From Imbricaverruca yamaguchii (Eukaryota; Arthropoda; Thecostraca; Neoverrucidae), in assembly GCA_034440575.1 (NCBI GenBank), contig JAOTOL010001641.1, positions 1-64,000 of the forward strand: 64,000 nucleotides of DNA, in the 5' to 3' direction. Both the position numbers and the translations under genes were made by a program. Below the pieces are notes generated by a model. That model did no database searches. It was not told the DNA's origin and worked only from the letters and a program-made list of their open reading frames with translations. Shown here piece after piece: positions 12,442-23,818 of this stretch (position 1 is its first letter; every line of letters starts with the position of its first letter).

Positions 12442-15079
12442 ATGGGCACTATTACTTTTCCACACATGCTTTACACACATTTTGCCTCCATGAACCATAC
12501 AAAGGTATTAGGTTTGGCTAAGTTATGCTATATTTTTTTTTGTTGTTGTAAGTTATCCATTTATCAAATTCCTTTCAGAATCATTCAGGATTATAAAATA
12601 AAGTTTTTGAATTAAAAAAAAACACTCGGGCTACCATAGGCTGTTTGGTTAGAATAGGTCATTTACTTTTAATTTGTTAAAGGAAAAAATTGCTTAGAAA
12701 TTTTTTTATTAAAAAAGGCTTTCTTGCATCCAGTTAGGCTGTAGCTTTTTCTTCCTTTTTAACATCACATTTCATGGTATATTTCCCAACCAAACCCGAG
12801 CAACTTTTTGGTGTCATTTTGCTACCCAACTGCACTTGCCAAAAATGTGAGGTCACATCATGTAAGTACCTACATTATGAACACATTCATAATCATTGCA
12901 CGAAAAATACATTTCAAGAAATCAAATCACCTTAAACTGCAAATTTGTCCATTCAGAAAGTCACAGACCAGAAATGTTAAAAGTATAATGGTATTGAATG
13001 GAGAATGGGGACAGGATGCACCTAATAATTCCTGAACATTTCATGAATGCACAAATAATGCTTGAATGCATGCATATCTATAATATCTGCAGTCAATGTG
13101 CACTGAAGAGGCCAAGCCCCATTTTGAAAGAAAAACATTCACGCTTCAAAATGTGGTAAGTTAAAACAAGATTTTCCAGAAAAAAGCAAAGCAATCAGTT
13201 TTGTTCATTTCTACGCTTGTCGACAAAACATCACAGCAATTAATATTATCATGTCCTGCTCCTTGTATTATCTGAAGATATAAAGGGGTAAGTAGGTAGG
13301 TACCTACATAGTCAAATAATACAACCTCCCATACCTCGAGCCAAACACGCAGTCAATTTCATCCGGATAGCAACAAAGAGCTTTAAAGAAAATCCTTCGG
13401 TGAATAAAAAAAAACACTACGCTCCGCAACCAAATATAGAAATTCACCTTCACCAGCCCCCGACCGCGTTCTTGGATTCAATGAGTTCACCGCTCTCCAT
13501 CTCCCACTCCGGCCGGAGCTATTTGAACCATTGCCACGAAAAGCCATGGATAATGCATTTCTTCTTGGTTCCTTGGAGAATGATATGTTCTGCATCAAAT
13601 GGGATGGATAAAACCGTTCATATTTATATTATTAAGCAGTCAGGAGCGATATACATAAAAGATATCGGAAGGATTTTCCCCATGAAAATTGCCTGAATGG
13701 TACCAAAACGTTCCTAAAACCTGCTAACACTTTGCTCCAAAATGAAGACCCATAGAACCGGAAATTTCACCTTCTTTCGATTTCATGACTTATATTGTTT
13801 CCGAATTTCATCAAAAAGCGGGAATAGTTGTATTCATGCCACTCCGACCGCGAGGTTTCCCCACTCCGGACAAATTCAGATTTACGTGTGTTGACCTAAT
13901 CCTCTACACTCTTATAAGCCTCATTCTGATCCAATGATTAATTTCTTCCCACAGTCCTGATTATTATTATTTGAAAAAAAAAGTTCTCTGTAATTCTCTT
14001 GGCAGTTTTCTCTAACTTATTTTCATTTTTTGGTATTTCATAGCAATCATGGCGCGAAATGAGACGCTAATTTCCGCTCGTCCGTGACGATAGTCTGTTT
14101 TACAGCAGCAATTTGCCCGCCCGTCTAGTCGCTTTTCATCCTTCCAAGGAATTCCTTGCTTCTACTAAACATTCCAGACATGAACTAAAAAGTGCATTGA
14201 AATACATTTAATATTAATAAGGATTGACTTCAATATTTTTTTTCCAGCTTTCTCATTTGAAAAAAGAAAATTTCATCGTGGAGAGAATAAAAGATTTTAG
14301 ACGGATTGTTTTAGTATAACTTTCCTTGAACCATTATATATTCCGAAACCCATATCCCGAAGTAACATTTTAGACCCTCCCATTTTAGACCCAGCGGTGC
14401 ACGAACGTCCTGCTCTCGAGGTATGTTGTGAATTTGTATTAGTTGTGCGGTGTTGGTACCTATGCTAGGAGTGGCAGGTATTGATATATAAACTTGGTTG
14501 ACATCGATTAAGTATACTTTTGTAATCATTTTATCTACCAATGCTCAGGAGGTTGCCTTATAAGTCATTCATGTAACGCGGATGACTTCAGACGACGATG
14601 TGTGGTGGACCCCATCTGGTTGTCTGTGAGACACTAGGATAAGAACCTAACAAATGACTTAAAGGCGTTTTATTCTTGAGGAAGAAGAATTATCGGGTTA
14701 TTTTACGACGCATTCAACCGCAAGGTTGCATAGCGCCGCCACCCTATATCACACCGATTGGTCGTGGGTGGACTCCGCAAATGCCGCCGGCCGCGAGATT
14801 CGAGTTCCACGCTCCACCATCTAAGCTACCGAGGCCCCTGGGTTTTTATTCTTCATTCCAGGAGACATCACTGCATTTTTCAAAATTTATACACTTCGTT
14901 ATATATAAAATGTATATACTCCGTTACTTGGTGCTTCAACATACACCCCATAATTTGGCAAACTGGGAAATTATACACCCCATAACATAGTGCTTCTCAA
15001 GATTATACATTCCATACTTTGGCAAGCCAAAAAATTATACACTCCGAATCCAAGACCGAGAAGTGAAAATCCAACACTG
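12442..15079 (-). repeat. dispersed repeat, copy 1 (2.6 kb)
   Basis: This is the longest copy of a repeat that recurs inverted at 42665-44830 and in part at 21525-21903. One end starts CAGTGTTGGA (15079 reading leftward); the other ends AATAGTGCCCA (12442). Near the CAGTG end are several GGAGTGTATAAT/GGGGTGTATAAT motifs spaced 40-60 bp apart, followed by a tRNA-like module. Copy 1 has about 520 bp at 12620-13150 that copy 2 lacks. No protein domain is visible. It lies exactly inside the transposase-like remnant that ends at 15080, so it is younger than that gene. Confidence 0.85.
14762..14838 (-). repeat. tRNA-like module inside dispersed repeat copy 1
   Basis: On the minus strand the module starts GGGGCCTCGGTAGCTTAG and continues ATGGTGGAGCG, an excellent tRNA A-box context (TAGCTTAGATGG). 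It ends with a degenerate T-arm/B-box (GGAGTCCACCC). The equivalent segments at 42905 and 21813 are conserved. It does not fold as a complete tRNA, so I call it a tRNA-derived module, possibly an internal pol III promoter. Confidence 0.55.
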
Positions 15080-15767
15080 GTCTACATGGATCACAGATGG
15101 CTGTTTTGCAAATTTTTTGAAGAAGTGTTCCCTGTACATGTGCACCGACAGGGGGTTCTTCCCTACCAAGTGAACTCCCCCTGGCAGTTTTTTGCTGACA
15201 ATATCTTCGTCTTGGGATACCCTCATGGTGGTCGCAATATCTTCACACCAGTCCAAGGAATACCTGCCGCTTTGCCGCCGCTCGTATCCCGCCTGGCGAA
15301 GCACTTGAGCAGGTGGTGCCTCCGTAAGGTTGCCTGCTCTCAGTTGATTTTCTGGGGCCTCGTCCAACAGCATACCACGTGCTTGGTATACTCCATGCAC
15401 GTTTACCATATCTGCAGCTGATCTTCGGTCTTTTCCAGTCAGTCGGCGGTGAGAAAAGAAGTCGCCATGCCGTGGTGATCCATATTTAATGACTGTGACA
15501 TCAAGCAGTTTGGACGTTGTCTCTTCCGGATGGTTTTCCATGTGCAGTCGATAAGTGTGGCAGCCAGGGGATTTTACAGCGCGCGCTAGCCGTGAAGAAC
15601 GGTCCAGTGCGTTTGCGCGATTCTTGTTTTTTGACCCGTCGGGTTTTGAAGACAAGGATGCATGCAGGCTTTAGTATCTCCATCAGTTTTCTGTTCATGA
15701 CTTTTGTCCACCCCTCTCTTATTTCTCCGTCATAAATTTCGTTCCAGGTGCGTCTGGAAATAGTCAT
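15080..15767 (-). pseudogene. MULE-like transposase remnant in the foldback spacer
   Basis: Two overlapping minus-strand frames (15767 to about 15640, then 15655 to 15080) read as one diverged protein with a frameshift near 15640-15655. Recognisable blocks in order are a THVHM-like CHTYRLHMENHPEE, RRLTGKDRR, RAGNLTEAPPAQVLR, and PLSVHMY followed by a stretch ending VIHVD. From memory this block order resembles the region just before the DATG motif of a large family of MULE-like transposases found in arthropods. The match stops exactly at 15080, where the dispersed repeat CAGTGTTGG begins, so the catalytic remainder was split off by that insertion. Family assignment is an inference. That this was a coding region is better supported than its exact family. 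Confidence 0.45.
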
Positions 15768-16629
15768 TATGGTGGACTGCGAATGGGCTGATTTACGGTA
15801 GTCGAAATCTCTACTTGATTAATCTCTACTTGATCTCTACTGTAAATCCTAGCACATTTTAGGCCAACTGCACAACATCAAAAAGTTAATGATACGCTAT
15901 TACAAATGATGCTAGGATTTACAGCACCGATAGTTATGTTGCGCTAAAATTATAAGTTACAATAATCTGGTGGTAATATTGGCATATTAACACTGGTGGT
16001 AATATTTGCATATTAACATATGATGTATAATTAAATCAACGCAATGTGATATACATGGAAGATTGATTTGGTGGCCAACCCCACCTACACAGCGAAACCC
16101 TGTACACACCTGGCGGCGAACTTAAGCATACCAATATAAGGAAATCAATCCATGGATATCAACGGTAAACAAAACATGGTCCCTACCGATAGCATATCGC
16201 ACTCACCTTGTCGTGGAGTCTTGGCGTGCACTTAACCGCAGCAAAGACGTATGGCGCGCTCGATCTTTGCAGGCCCACGTTCCGGGCAGCAGTGCGAGTC
16301 TGGGCAGGGTGAGCATGAAGCAAGGGCATTTGCTGCCGAGAGGGTGCGTAACGCCGCCAAGCGGAATATTCAGGAAATAGGCACTCACAACACAGCGGAA
16401 GGGCAGTTTTCGAGAATTAACTAATATTGTTGAGGGAGAATTAACTTCGAAAATACTATACTCATAAAGGTATATTTTATATGCTATTGATGTCAAATTC
16501 GCTGCTTCACTGCTTAATATTCATATCCCTAATGGAAAAATCCCATGGGATTGACCGATCAAATTGCATGGCATTGTTCTCAGGACATGAAACCTTCTCC
16601 ATGAGACAATCGTTTGGGAATCCCATAAG
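15768..16629. other. foldback spacer, right part, no recognisable gene
   Basis: Low-complexity pieces (CTCTACTTGAT repeated near 15808-15840, TGGTGGTAATATT repeated near 15970-16010) are followed by unique sequence. The minus-strand frame at 16203-16496 shows no recognisable domain. I see no gene here. Confidence 0.5.
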
Positions 16630-19600
16630 CGCATTGAAATCAGCGCATTGAAGAGCATACAATAGCATATCTTAATCCAAATCGTAGGGGTCCGGGGTCA
16701 ACGTCCTTGCTGAACAACGAGCGTCCTTGACCTCTGGAGGTCAAAGTTTTCAATGTGGTGCGAAATATCTGCCACTACTGTACTCAGCCAGCCGAGTACC
16801 ATATGTATGCAAGGATTCATGAGAATCGCAGGGGTCCGGGTGTTTAACGAATCCGAATCTCAATGTAAATATGGTGGAGATACATTTGGCTCTGTAGGGC
16901 TTATTCTTCAATATGACGCAAAACGGTTTTCACCATTGAAATCAGCGCATTGGAAGAGCATACAAGATCACATTTTAGTCCAAATCGTAGGGGTCCGGGA
17001 TCGACGTCCTTCCTGAACATCCAGCGTCCTTGACCTCCGGAGGTCAAAGTTTTCAATGTGATGCTAAATGACTGCCACTACTGTAATCAGCGAACCGAGT
17101 ACTATGTGTATGCAAGGATTCATGAGAATCGCAGGGGTCCGGGTGTTTAACGAATCTGAATCTCAGCGGTCGAATGTAAATATGGTGGATATACATTTGG
17201 GTCTTTAGGGCTTACTTTTTAATGTGACGCAAAACGGTTTTCACCATTGAAATCAGCGCATTAAAGAGCATACAATAGCACATCTTGGTCCAAATCGTAG
17301 GGGTCCGGGGTCAACGTCCTTGCTGAACAACGAGCGTCCTTGACCTCTGGAGGTCAAAGTTTCCAATGTGATGCGAAATGACTGCCACTACTGTAATCAG
17401 CGAGTCGAGTACTATATGTATGCAAGTATTCATGAGAATCACAGGGGTCCGGGTGTTGTACGAATCTGAATCCGAATGGTCCAATGTAAATATGGTGGAA
17501 ATACATTTGGCTCTGTAGGGCTTATTTTTCAATGTGACGCAAAACGGTTTCCACCATTGAAATCAGCGCATTGAAGAGCATACAAGAGCACATTTTAGAC
17601 CAAATCGTATGGGTCAGGGGTCAACGTCCTTCCTGAACAACCAGCGTCCTTGACCTCTGGAGGTCAAAGTTTTCAATGTGATGCGAAATGACTGCCACTA
17701 CTGTAATCAGCGAACCGAGTACTATATGTATGCAAGGATTCATGAGAATCGCAGGGGTCCGGGTGTTTAATGAATCTGAATCTCAACGGTCGAATGTAAA
17801 TATGGTGGATATACATTTGGCTCTGTAGGGCTTATTTTTTAATGCGACGCAAAACGGTTTTCACAATCGAAATCAGCGCATTGAAGAACATACAATAGCA
17901 CATCTTAGTCCACATCGTAGGAGTCCGGGGTCAACGTCCTTGCTGAACATTCAGCGTCCTTGACCTCTGGAGGTCAAAGTTTTCAATGTGATGCGATATG
18001 ACTGCCACTACTGTAATCAGCGAACCGAGTTCTATATGTATGCAAGGATTCATGAGAATCACAGGGGTCCGGGTGTAGAACGAATCTGAATCCAATGTAA
18101 ATATGGTGGAAATACATTTGGCTCTGGAGGGCATATTTTTTAATGTGACGCAAAACGGTTTTCACCATTGAAATCAGCGCATTGAAGAGCATACAATAGC
18201 ACATCTTGGTCCAAATCGTAGGGGTCCGGGGTCAACGTCCTTCCTGAACAACCAGCGTCCTTGACCTCTGGAGGTCAAAGTTTCCAATGTGATGCGAAAT
18301 GACTGCCACTGCTGTACTCAGCGAGTCGAATACTATATGTATGCAAGGATTCATGAGAATCGCAGGGGTCCGGCTGTTGAACGAATCTGAATCTCAATGT
18401 AAATAAGGTGGAAATACATTTGGCTCTTTAGGGCTTACTTTTAAATGCGACGCAAAACGGTTTTCACCATTGAAATCAGCGCATTAAGAGCATACAATAG
18501 CACATCTCGGTCCAAATCGTAGGGGTCCGGGGTCAACGTCCTTGCTGAACAACCAGCGTCCTTGACCTCTGGAGGTCAAAGTTTCCAATGTGATGCGAAA
18601 TGACTGCCACTACTGTAATCAGCGAACCGAGTACTATATGTATGCAAGGATTCATGAGAATCGCAGGGGTCCGGGTGTTTAACGAATCTGAATCTCAACG
18701 GTCGAATGTAAATATGGTGGATATACATTTGGCTCTGTAGGGCTTATTTTTCAATGTGACGCAAAACGGTTTTCACCATTGAAATTAGCGCATTGAAGAG
18801 CATACAAGAGCACATTTTAGGCCAAATCGTATGGGTCTGGGGTCAACGTCCTTCCTGAACAACCAGCGTCCTTGACCTCTGGAGGTCAAAGTTTTCAATG
18901 TGATACGAAATGATTGCCACTACTGTAATCAGCGAACCGAGTACTATATGTATGCAAGTATTCATGAGAATCGCAGGGGTCCGGCTGTTGAACGAATCCG
19001 AATCTCAATGTAAATATGGTGGATATACATTTGACTCTGGAGGGCATATTTTTTCATGTGACGCAAAACGGTTTTCACCATTGAAATCAGCGCATTGAAG
19101 AGCATACAATAGCACATTTTGGTCCAAATCGTAGGGGTCCGGGGTCAACGTCCTTCCTGAACAACCAGCGTCCTTGACCTCTGGAGGTCAAAGTTTCCAA
19201 TGTGATGCGAAATGACTGCCACTGCTGTACTCAGCGAGTCGAGTACTATATGTATGCAAGGATTCATGAGAATCGCAGGGGTCCGGTTCGACGATATCGA
19301 ACTTCGATGACCACTGGAGGTCAAGGCTTTCAATGTGACGGTAAATGAATGGTACCACTGTGATGAGCATTATTTGCTCTATCAATGTGCAAGTTTTTGC
19401 AAAAATCGTAGGGGTCCGGTTGAATGACCTTGAAATTCGATTGCCTCTGGAGGTCAAACTTCTCAATGTGATGGAATATAAATGCTGCCGCTGTAATAAG
19501 CACACATAGTGATACATGTGTGCAATCTGTCGTCGAAATCGTGGGGGTCCGAGTTAACGACCTTGAAATAATTTGCCCTCTGGAAGTCAAAGTTCTTAAT

Positions 19601-19739
19601 GTGATTGGAAGTAACTGGCACCGCTGTGATTAGTACTATTAGTACTACATGTGTACAAGGTTTTAGCGAAATCGTAGGGGTCCGGGTTCGAATGTAAATC
19701 CGAATGTGAATCCGAATATGAAGCTGTCTTGACAGACGT
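16630..19739 (-). repeat. right arm: inverted copy of the dimeric satellite
   Basis: This is the same satellite as at 8606-11600 in reverse orientation. Its type-A boxes appear as GGGGTCCGG(G/C)TG near 16828, 17131, 17440, 17749, 18060, 18363, 18664, 18974 and 19275, again spaced 301-311 bp. It carries nine higher-order units against about eight on the left, so the arms have changed copy number independently. The outer diverged monomers (19275-19739) match those of the left arm in inverted order, which shows that the ends are homologous. Confidence 0.9.
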
Positions 19740-19806
19740 CCTAGGTACCCACATAGGCGTCTAGGTACCCACATAGGTGCCTATGTGCCTAGGCACCTAC
19801 CCAGGT
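19740..19806. repeat. CTAGGTACCCACATAGG palindrome-rich cluster
   Basis: Directly outside the right end of the foldback element, CTAGGTACCCACATAGG occurs twice. A mirrored stretch (CCTATGTGCCTAGGCACC) follows and is capable of cruciform folding. Related CTAGGCACCTACCTACC words occur near 3105-3145. It could be a foldback insertion scar or an independent simple repeat. Confidence 0.6.
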
Positions 19807-20393
19807 ACGACGTTGGTGCGTTCTTTGATATCTGGTTTCACATTGGTGCATGTATTCCAAAAGAAGCACCTAATGCCCAAATTGAGAACAGCGTACAGTT
19901 ACGCAAACGTACCCATCTGCCCTAACCGACCCCGACGCGCTCAATCATAAGACTGCGCGTTAAGAAAAAAACAGGGCTGCGAGTGTACGCGGCACGCCAC
20001 CTGTACCTTCCCAAGAAAAGGCACGGGTATCCAAATACTAAGAGAAATAATCCACCTCTTTCACATCCTGGTGTCCGGTCACGTGGTAGTCTCCTAAGTC
20101 TCGGAAGCGACTGTAGTACCAATGTCTACTAAACTTCCGGAAGTTTATTTATATTGCTATAAGGTCATTTTTCTCTTAGCAAATATACCTACTAAATTTT
20201 CTCGATCATGTGTTGACACTCGCATGGAATAGAGACCATATTATAGTAGGCGTTAACGATTTTCAATCATTAATATACTCTTTCTACAGTTCTGAAGTAT
20301 TTTTTTTTTTAATCCACACAAGTAGCTTTCAAATGCCTGGCTATCGGTTTGCTTTTCATCGGCTGCTCTCTTCCCATCACTATATGCTTCAAG
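19807..20393. other. no recognisable gene
   Basis: The only frames are short and without recognisable motifs (for example minus-strand 19922-20122). The last 60 bases are pyrimidine-rich and could serve as the branch and polypyrimidine tract for the candidate exon that follows. Confidence 0.4.
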
Positions 20394-20520
20394 CTGGGGT
20401 TGGTGCAAGGGTTGGTGTCACAAGCGGCAGCAGCTATCTTTGGCGGGGAGCACCCCCAGTCGGGCGATAGTGAGGTGTTCCGACTAGTATGGGATCCCGT
20501 GAATAGGGACTTCCGTCCAG
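20394..20520 (+). CDS. candidate orphan exon of an unidentified gene
   Basis: A GC-rich island of 127 bp sits in AT-rich DNA. A pyrimidine-rich tract ending TTCAAG precedes it and a strong donor CCAG|GTAAGT follows. Between these signals one frame is open and reads like a real protein, including SQAAAAIFGGEHPQSGD and FRLVWDPVNRDFRPG. Start phase is 0 and end phase 1. I do not recognise the protein and see no partner exon nearby on the same strand. It could be a 5' exon of a gene reaching further downstream. It does not resemble the N-terminus I remember for KIAA0232, so I do not join it to that gene. Confidence 0.4.
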
Positions 20521-21016
20521 GTAAGTATTTGAATATGGTAATTTTTTGCTTTGCTGAGGCATCCCGGAGATCCAGAATTAATATATCGTAATTTGTTGTT
20601 CTACCACTCATGGTCTCCTTGTGCGCCATTTTGGAACGTAGGGGATTTCACCCTGTCCTTGTTGGTTTCAGTTCAATGGTGAGAAACTCCGTAACTGGTA
20701 TCCTATGTTTTCAAACACATTACATTTTGCCATGTTATTTCCGATATTCTCTTGAAAACATCTCAGTTTTATTGCATCAGTCATGAACCTTGATTGCTCG
20801 TGATGGGGCTTGCCCTCTCATTCTCAAATTGTAGCGTAGGTAGATGGTAGATTTGTAGTTTAAAATAATTTCTGATCTTTTAATTTATTTTTTAATGCAA
20901 TATTTATGAACTAGCTGAACATAATGTGACCACTCATGTCCTCTGCAAATGCATACTTTTCAGTTGGGAGGCAAAATAAGAACAAAAAAGTTACTCAGGG
21001 GGTGAATTTCAGAGTA

Positions 21017-21145
21017 GGAAACTTACTTTGCTGGTTGGGAGTCCAAGTACATACAGACTTCTTCCAGAGTACATTTTCGTGGACATATTTTATGCACAAA
21101 ATATATTTACCAGTAACTGATTGGAGAAGCATATGTATATAGTAG
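21017..21145 (+). repeat. short dispersed repeat, copy A
   Basis: This segment (GGAAACTTACTTTG through GTATATAGTAG) matches 48354-48490 with scattered differences. The match includes a shared CAGAGTACATTTTCGTGG / CGGAGTACATTTTCGTTGG core. Both copies are in the same orientation. The similarity persists in translation, but neither copy has a plausible gene structure, so I treat it as a dispersed repeat of unknown type. Confidence 0.55.
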
Positions 21146-21524
21146 TCTGTACCTACATACGCATAAGGAATATACATTATCATGATTATCAAGGAATGTA
21201 CAAATATTGTCAGTTACTTTTGGTCACATCAAAGCATAGGAGCAAACAAGAGAACAATGGATGGCACCACAAGGCAGAGACTTGGGTATTTTTGTCTTAA
21301 AGGGTGTTTTGGGAATTTTGTGATTTTTTGTTTGGAATACTATGTTTATGAATGTGATTTGAAAGATATGACCACTTGTTTTCTCGGGAAATGCTTACTT
21401 CTTGGTTTATCATAGTGATAACACTATAATACTCTGCCACACTACTGTTCTTTATGTCATAATTGTTCCATCACTCACCTGACACTATTCGGGCATGACT
21501 AAAGGAAAATTTGACACTCCACAT
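21146..21524. other. no recognisable gene
   Basis: AT-rich sequence with short frames only (for example plus-strand 21182-21415). No motif, splice pair or repeat is apparent. Confidence 0.4.
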
Positions 21525-21903
21525 CAGTGTTGGATTTCCACTTCTTGGTCTTGGATTCAGAGTGTATAATTTTTGGGCTTGTCAAAGTATGGAGTGTATA
21601 CTCTTGAGAAGCACTATGTAATGGAGTGTATAATTTTCTACTTTGCCAAATTGTGGGGTGTATATTGAAGTACCAAGTAATAGTGTATACATTTTATAAA
21701 TAACAAAGTGTATACATTTTATGAATAACAAAGTATACATTTTATAAATAATGAAGTGGATACACTTTGAAAAAATGTAGTGATGCTTCCTGGAATGAAG
21801 AATAAAAACCATGGGGCTTCAGTACCTTAGTTGGTGGAGTGTTCGACTAGAATCTTGCAGCCTGTGCATTCAGAGTCCATAGACAACCAATCAGTGTGAT
21901 ATT
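21525..21903 (+). repeat. dispersed repeat, copy 3 (terminal 380 bp)
   Basis: Starting CAGTGTTGGA, this copy matches the CAGTG-end of the repeats at 15079 and 42665. It has the GGAGTGTATAAT motif series (here expanded with extra TATACATTTTATAAATAAC units) and the tRNA-like module at 21813-21887. Similarity stops at about 21903, so only the terminal part is present. The flank ACAT|CAGTG differs from the other copies, which supports a discrete element end here. Confidence 0.8.
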
Positions 21904-22319
21904 CCTGAGAAAACGAAGAACAACATTGTTTGTTCGAGTGCTACCACTTGAAGTCCATACCTGAAAACAACTAGCAGTTTCAGCAATCCCAGCTTGCCCA
22001 CCATTCAATGTCACTACACATACTTGAAATGCAGTACAAAGCGTACTGAACATGCTTGTCAGTGTTGTGCTAAAACCTGTAAGGGGTCTTGCTAAAACTG
22101 TATGTGCAACTTGTGGCACTTCACAATGCCTGTTCATTGCAAGAAAATCACTTCAAATTTCCTAAAATCCACCACAGAGCAAGCAAGTTCTCAAAGGCGA
22201 TTACACCAAGAAACCAATGCCATTTGTGCACTTGTGATGACTGTCAAAAGTACATAGAGGAACTTTTAATATTCATAAGAATCGTTTTCGGGAATTTTTC
22301 AGCTTTTCCATGCAAAATA
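21904..22319. other. unassigned sequence between repeat copy 3 and a LINE
   Basis: A minus-strand frame (22137-21904 portion) contains VPQVAHTVLARPLTGFSTT and similar residues but has no recognisable domain. Its downstream part merges into repeat copy 3. It may be a remnant of a mobile-element gene. I cannot identify it. Confidence 0.3.
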
Positions 22320-23818
22320 ACTCACTTCACTTTTGACTCACGTCTTAGCTATAAGGAGCATTTGAAAGCACTCCGTGACAAGTGTTCTAAATCGCTCAAC
22401 ATATTAAACTGTGCTTCTTGATCTACCTATGGAGCTGACCGGGAGTCTCTTATTCTGCTTTACCTCTCACTTATACGCGCCAGGTTAGACTACGCCTGTT
22501 TTAGCTATGACGGATCGCGCAACTCCACCAAACGAACTATGGACACTGTTCATCACACCGCTATTCGCATCGCGACCGGAGCATTCCGCACTTCGCCCAC
22601 CGTGAGTCTGTTAGCCGAAGCACACGAGCCGCCTCTCTCTCTCTCTCTACGCAGAGAGAGGCTAGGAATCCGCTACACCTGCAAGCTTCTCCAGTTTCCC
22701 GACCATCCGGCTTTTTCGCACGTCTTTTCGCGTCGACTATTGACATTTTTTTTCAGGGGAACGAAACCTGAGTGTCGCCCCATTCGGTGTTCGAATTCGA
22801 ACACTCCTGCGGGAAAGTTGAGTTAAGCTTCGGGGAATTCGTACAGTCCAGAACATGGAGACCCCTTCATGGGAGATGATTACGCCGGAGGTGGGTGTAT
22901 CCCTTGCGAAGATCAGAAAATCCGATATCCCTCCAGCAGAATTTCGCGCACTGGCTCTTCAACATATTGAAACATTCCAGGAATGGATAGCCACGTATAC
23001 TGACGGCTCTCGAACAGAGGACGGCGTTGGCAGCGCTTTTGTTTATGGATCTGTCTCCCGCTCCTGCGGGATATTGTGAGCCGTCTTACCGATATGGAAC
23101 GCCTTGGACGACGAGTTATTCAATGTTGGCTTCCGAGCCACGTTGGCATTTCCTGTAATGAGTTGGCGGATGCTGCGGCGAAACGAGCGGCAAAGGCACC
23201 GTGCTCTCGAGCACTGCCACTCCCCGCCACTGATCACTACCGAGAGGTATCCACCTTCCTCCTAGACAAGTGGCAGGTTATGTGGGACGCGACGTCGGCG
23301 AACAAACTACGAACCATCAAACAACGTTTACGACCATGGGGCTCGTCCTGTCGCAAACGTCGACAAGAAGAGGTCACATTGTGCCATCTCCGCATTGGGC
23401 ATACTTATGCTATGCATGGGTATTTACTATGCGGTGGCGAAAGTCCTCTGTGCTCGAGATGTTTTGCACCGCTAACAGTTCGCCACGTTTTGATATCTTG
23501 CCCTCATTACGCTGATAAGCGAAGACGTCATTTTGGGTCTCTCCAGGTAGATTCCCTTAGTGATATTCTCTCCGACAACTCGAGCATTGTCCAGTCGGGA
23601 CGATTGATGGACTTCTTATCTGCAGTATCATTCTCCGCAATATATTCTCCTCGCTGATATACATGGCGTGTAAACTTTGTACCACAATAGGACCATTTTG
23701 AAGGTTATGACCGATGTGAAGTTTGACACTGTACTTTGTTAGCTACAAGAGTTATGGGCGCAAAATGACCTTTGTAGTCCATGCGCCCTTAAGCCCAAAT
23801 AATCAGTCAATCAATCAA
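22320..23818 (+). mobile_element. 5'-truncated I-group LINE (LINE3) with RNase H
   Basis: The fragment begins within the end of the reverse transcriptase (LSYKEHLKALRDKC) and continues through STYGADRESL, TAIRIATGAFRTSP, the RNase H start YTDGSRTEDGVG, LGRRVIQCWLPSHVGI, NELADAAAKRAA, and the C-terminal zinc-like CHLRIGHTY...H...C...C module. It is closely related to the 24.7-31.4 kb LINE. A deletion of about 190 bp after VSRS (near 23060) removes the second and third RNase H carboxylates (Glu and Asp) and shifts the frame. There is also an in-frame stop near 22420. It ends with the family's 3' hairpin at 23754-23790 and an AATCAGTCAATCAATC tail. It is inactive. Confidence 0.9.

Larger units (their letters stand above)
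8606..19739. mobile_element. foldback-type element with satellite arms
   Basis: The outermost sequence ACGTCTGTCAAGACAGC at 8606 reappears as its reverse complement ending at 19739. From there inward the two arms are inverted copies of the same tandem satellite: about 3.0 kb on the left (8606-11600) and 3.1 kb on the right (16630-19739). The 5-kb spacer holds a transposase-like remnant on the minus strand (15080-15767) and a younger dispersed repeat (12442-15079). Long terminal inverted repeats made of internal tandem repeats around a spacer are the hallmark of foldback elements, which in Drosophila are associated with the MULE-type NOF protein. I see no clear target-site duplication at the outer ends. 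A non-mobile inverted satellite is the alternative. Confidence 0.65.

Noticed and set aside
14762..14838. Functional tRNA gene in the dispersed repeat
   Set aside because: A-box is good but acceptor, anticodon and T-stems do not pair properly; all copies share the same defects.
8590..19755. Target-site duplication of the foldback element
   Set aside because: Bases outside 8606 (TTTTCGT) and 19739 (CCTAGGT) do not match; none can be claimed.
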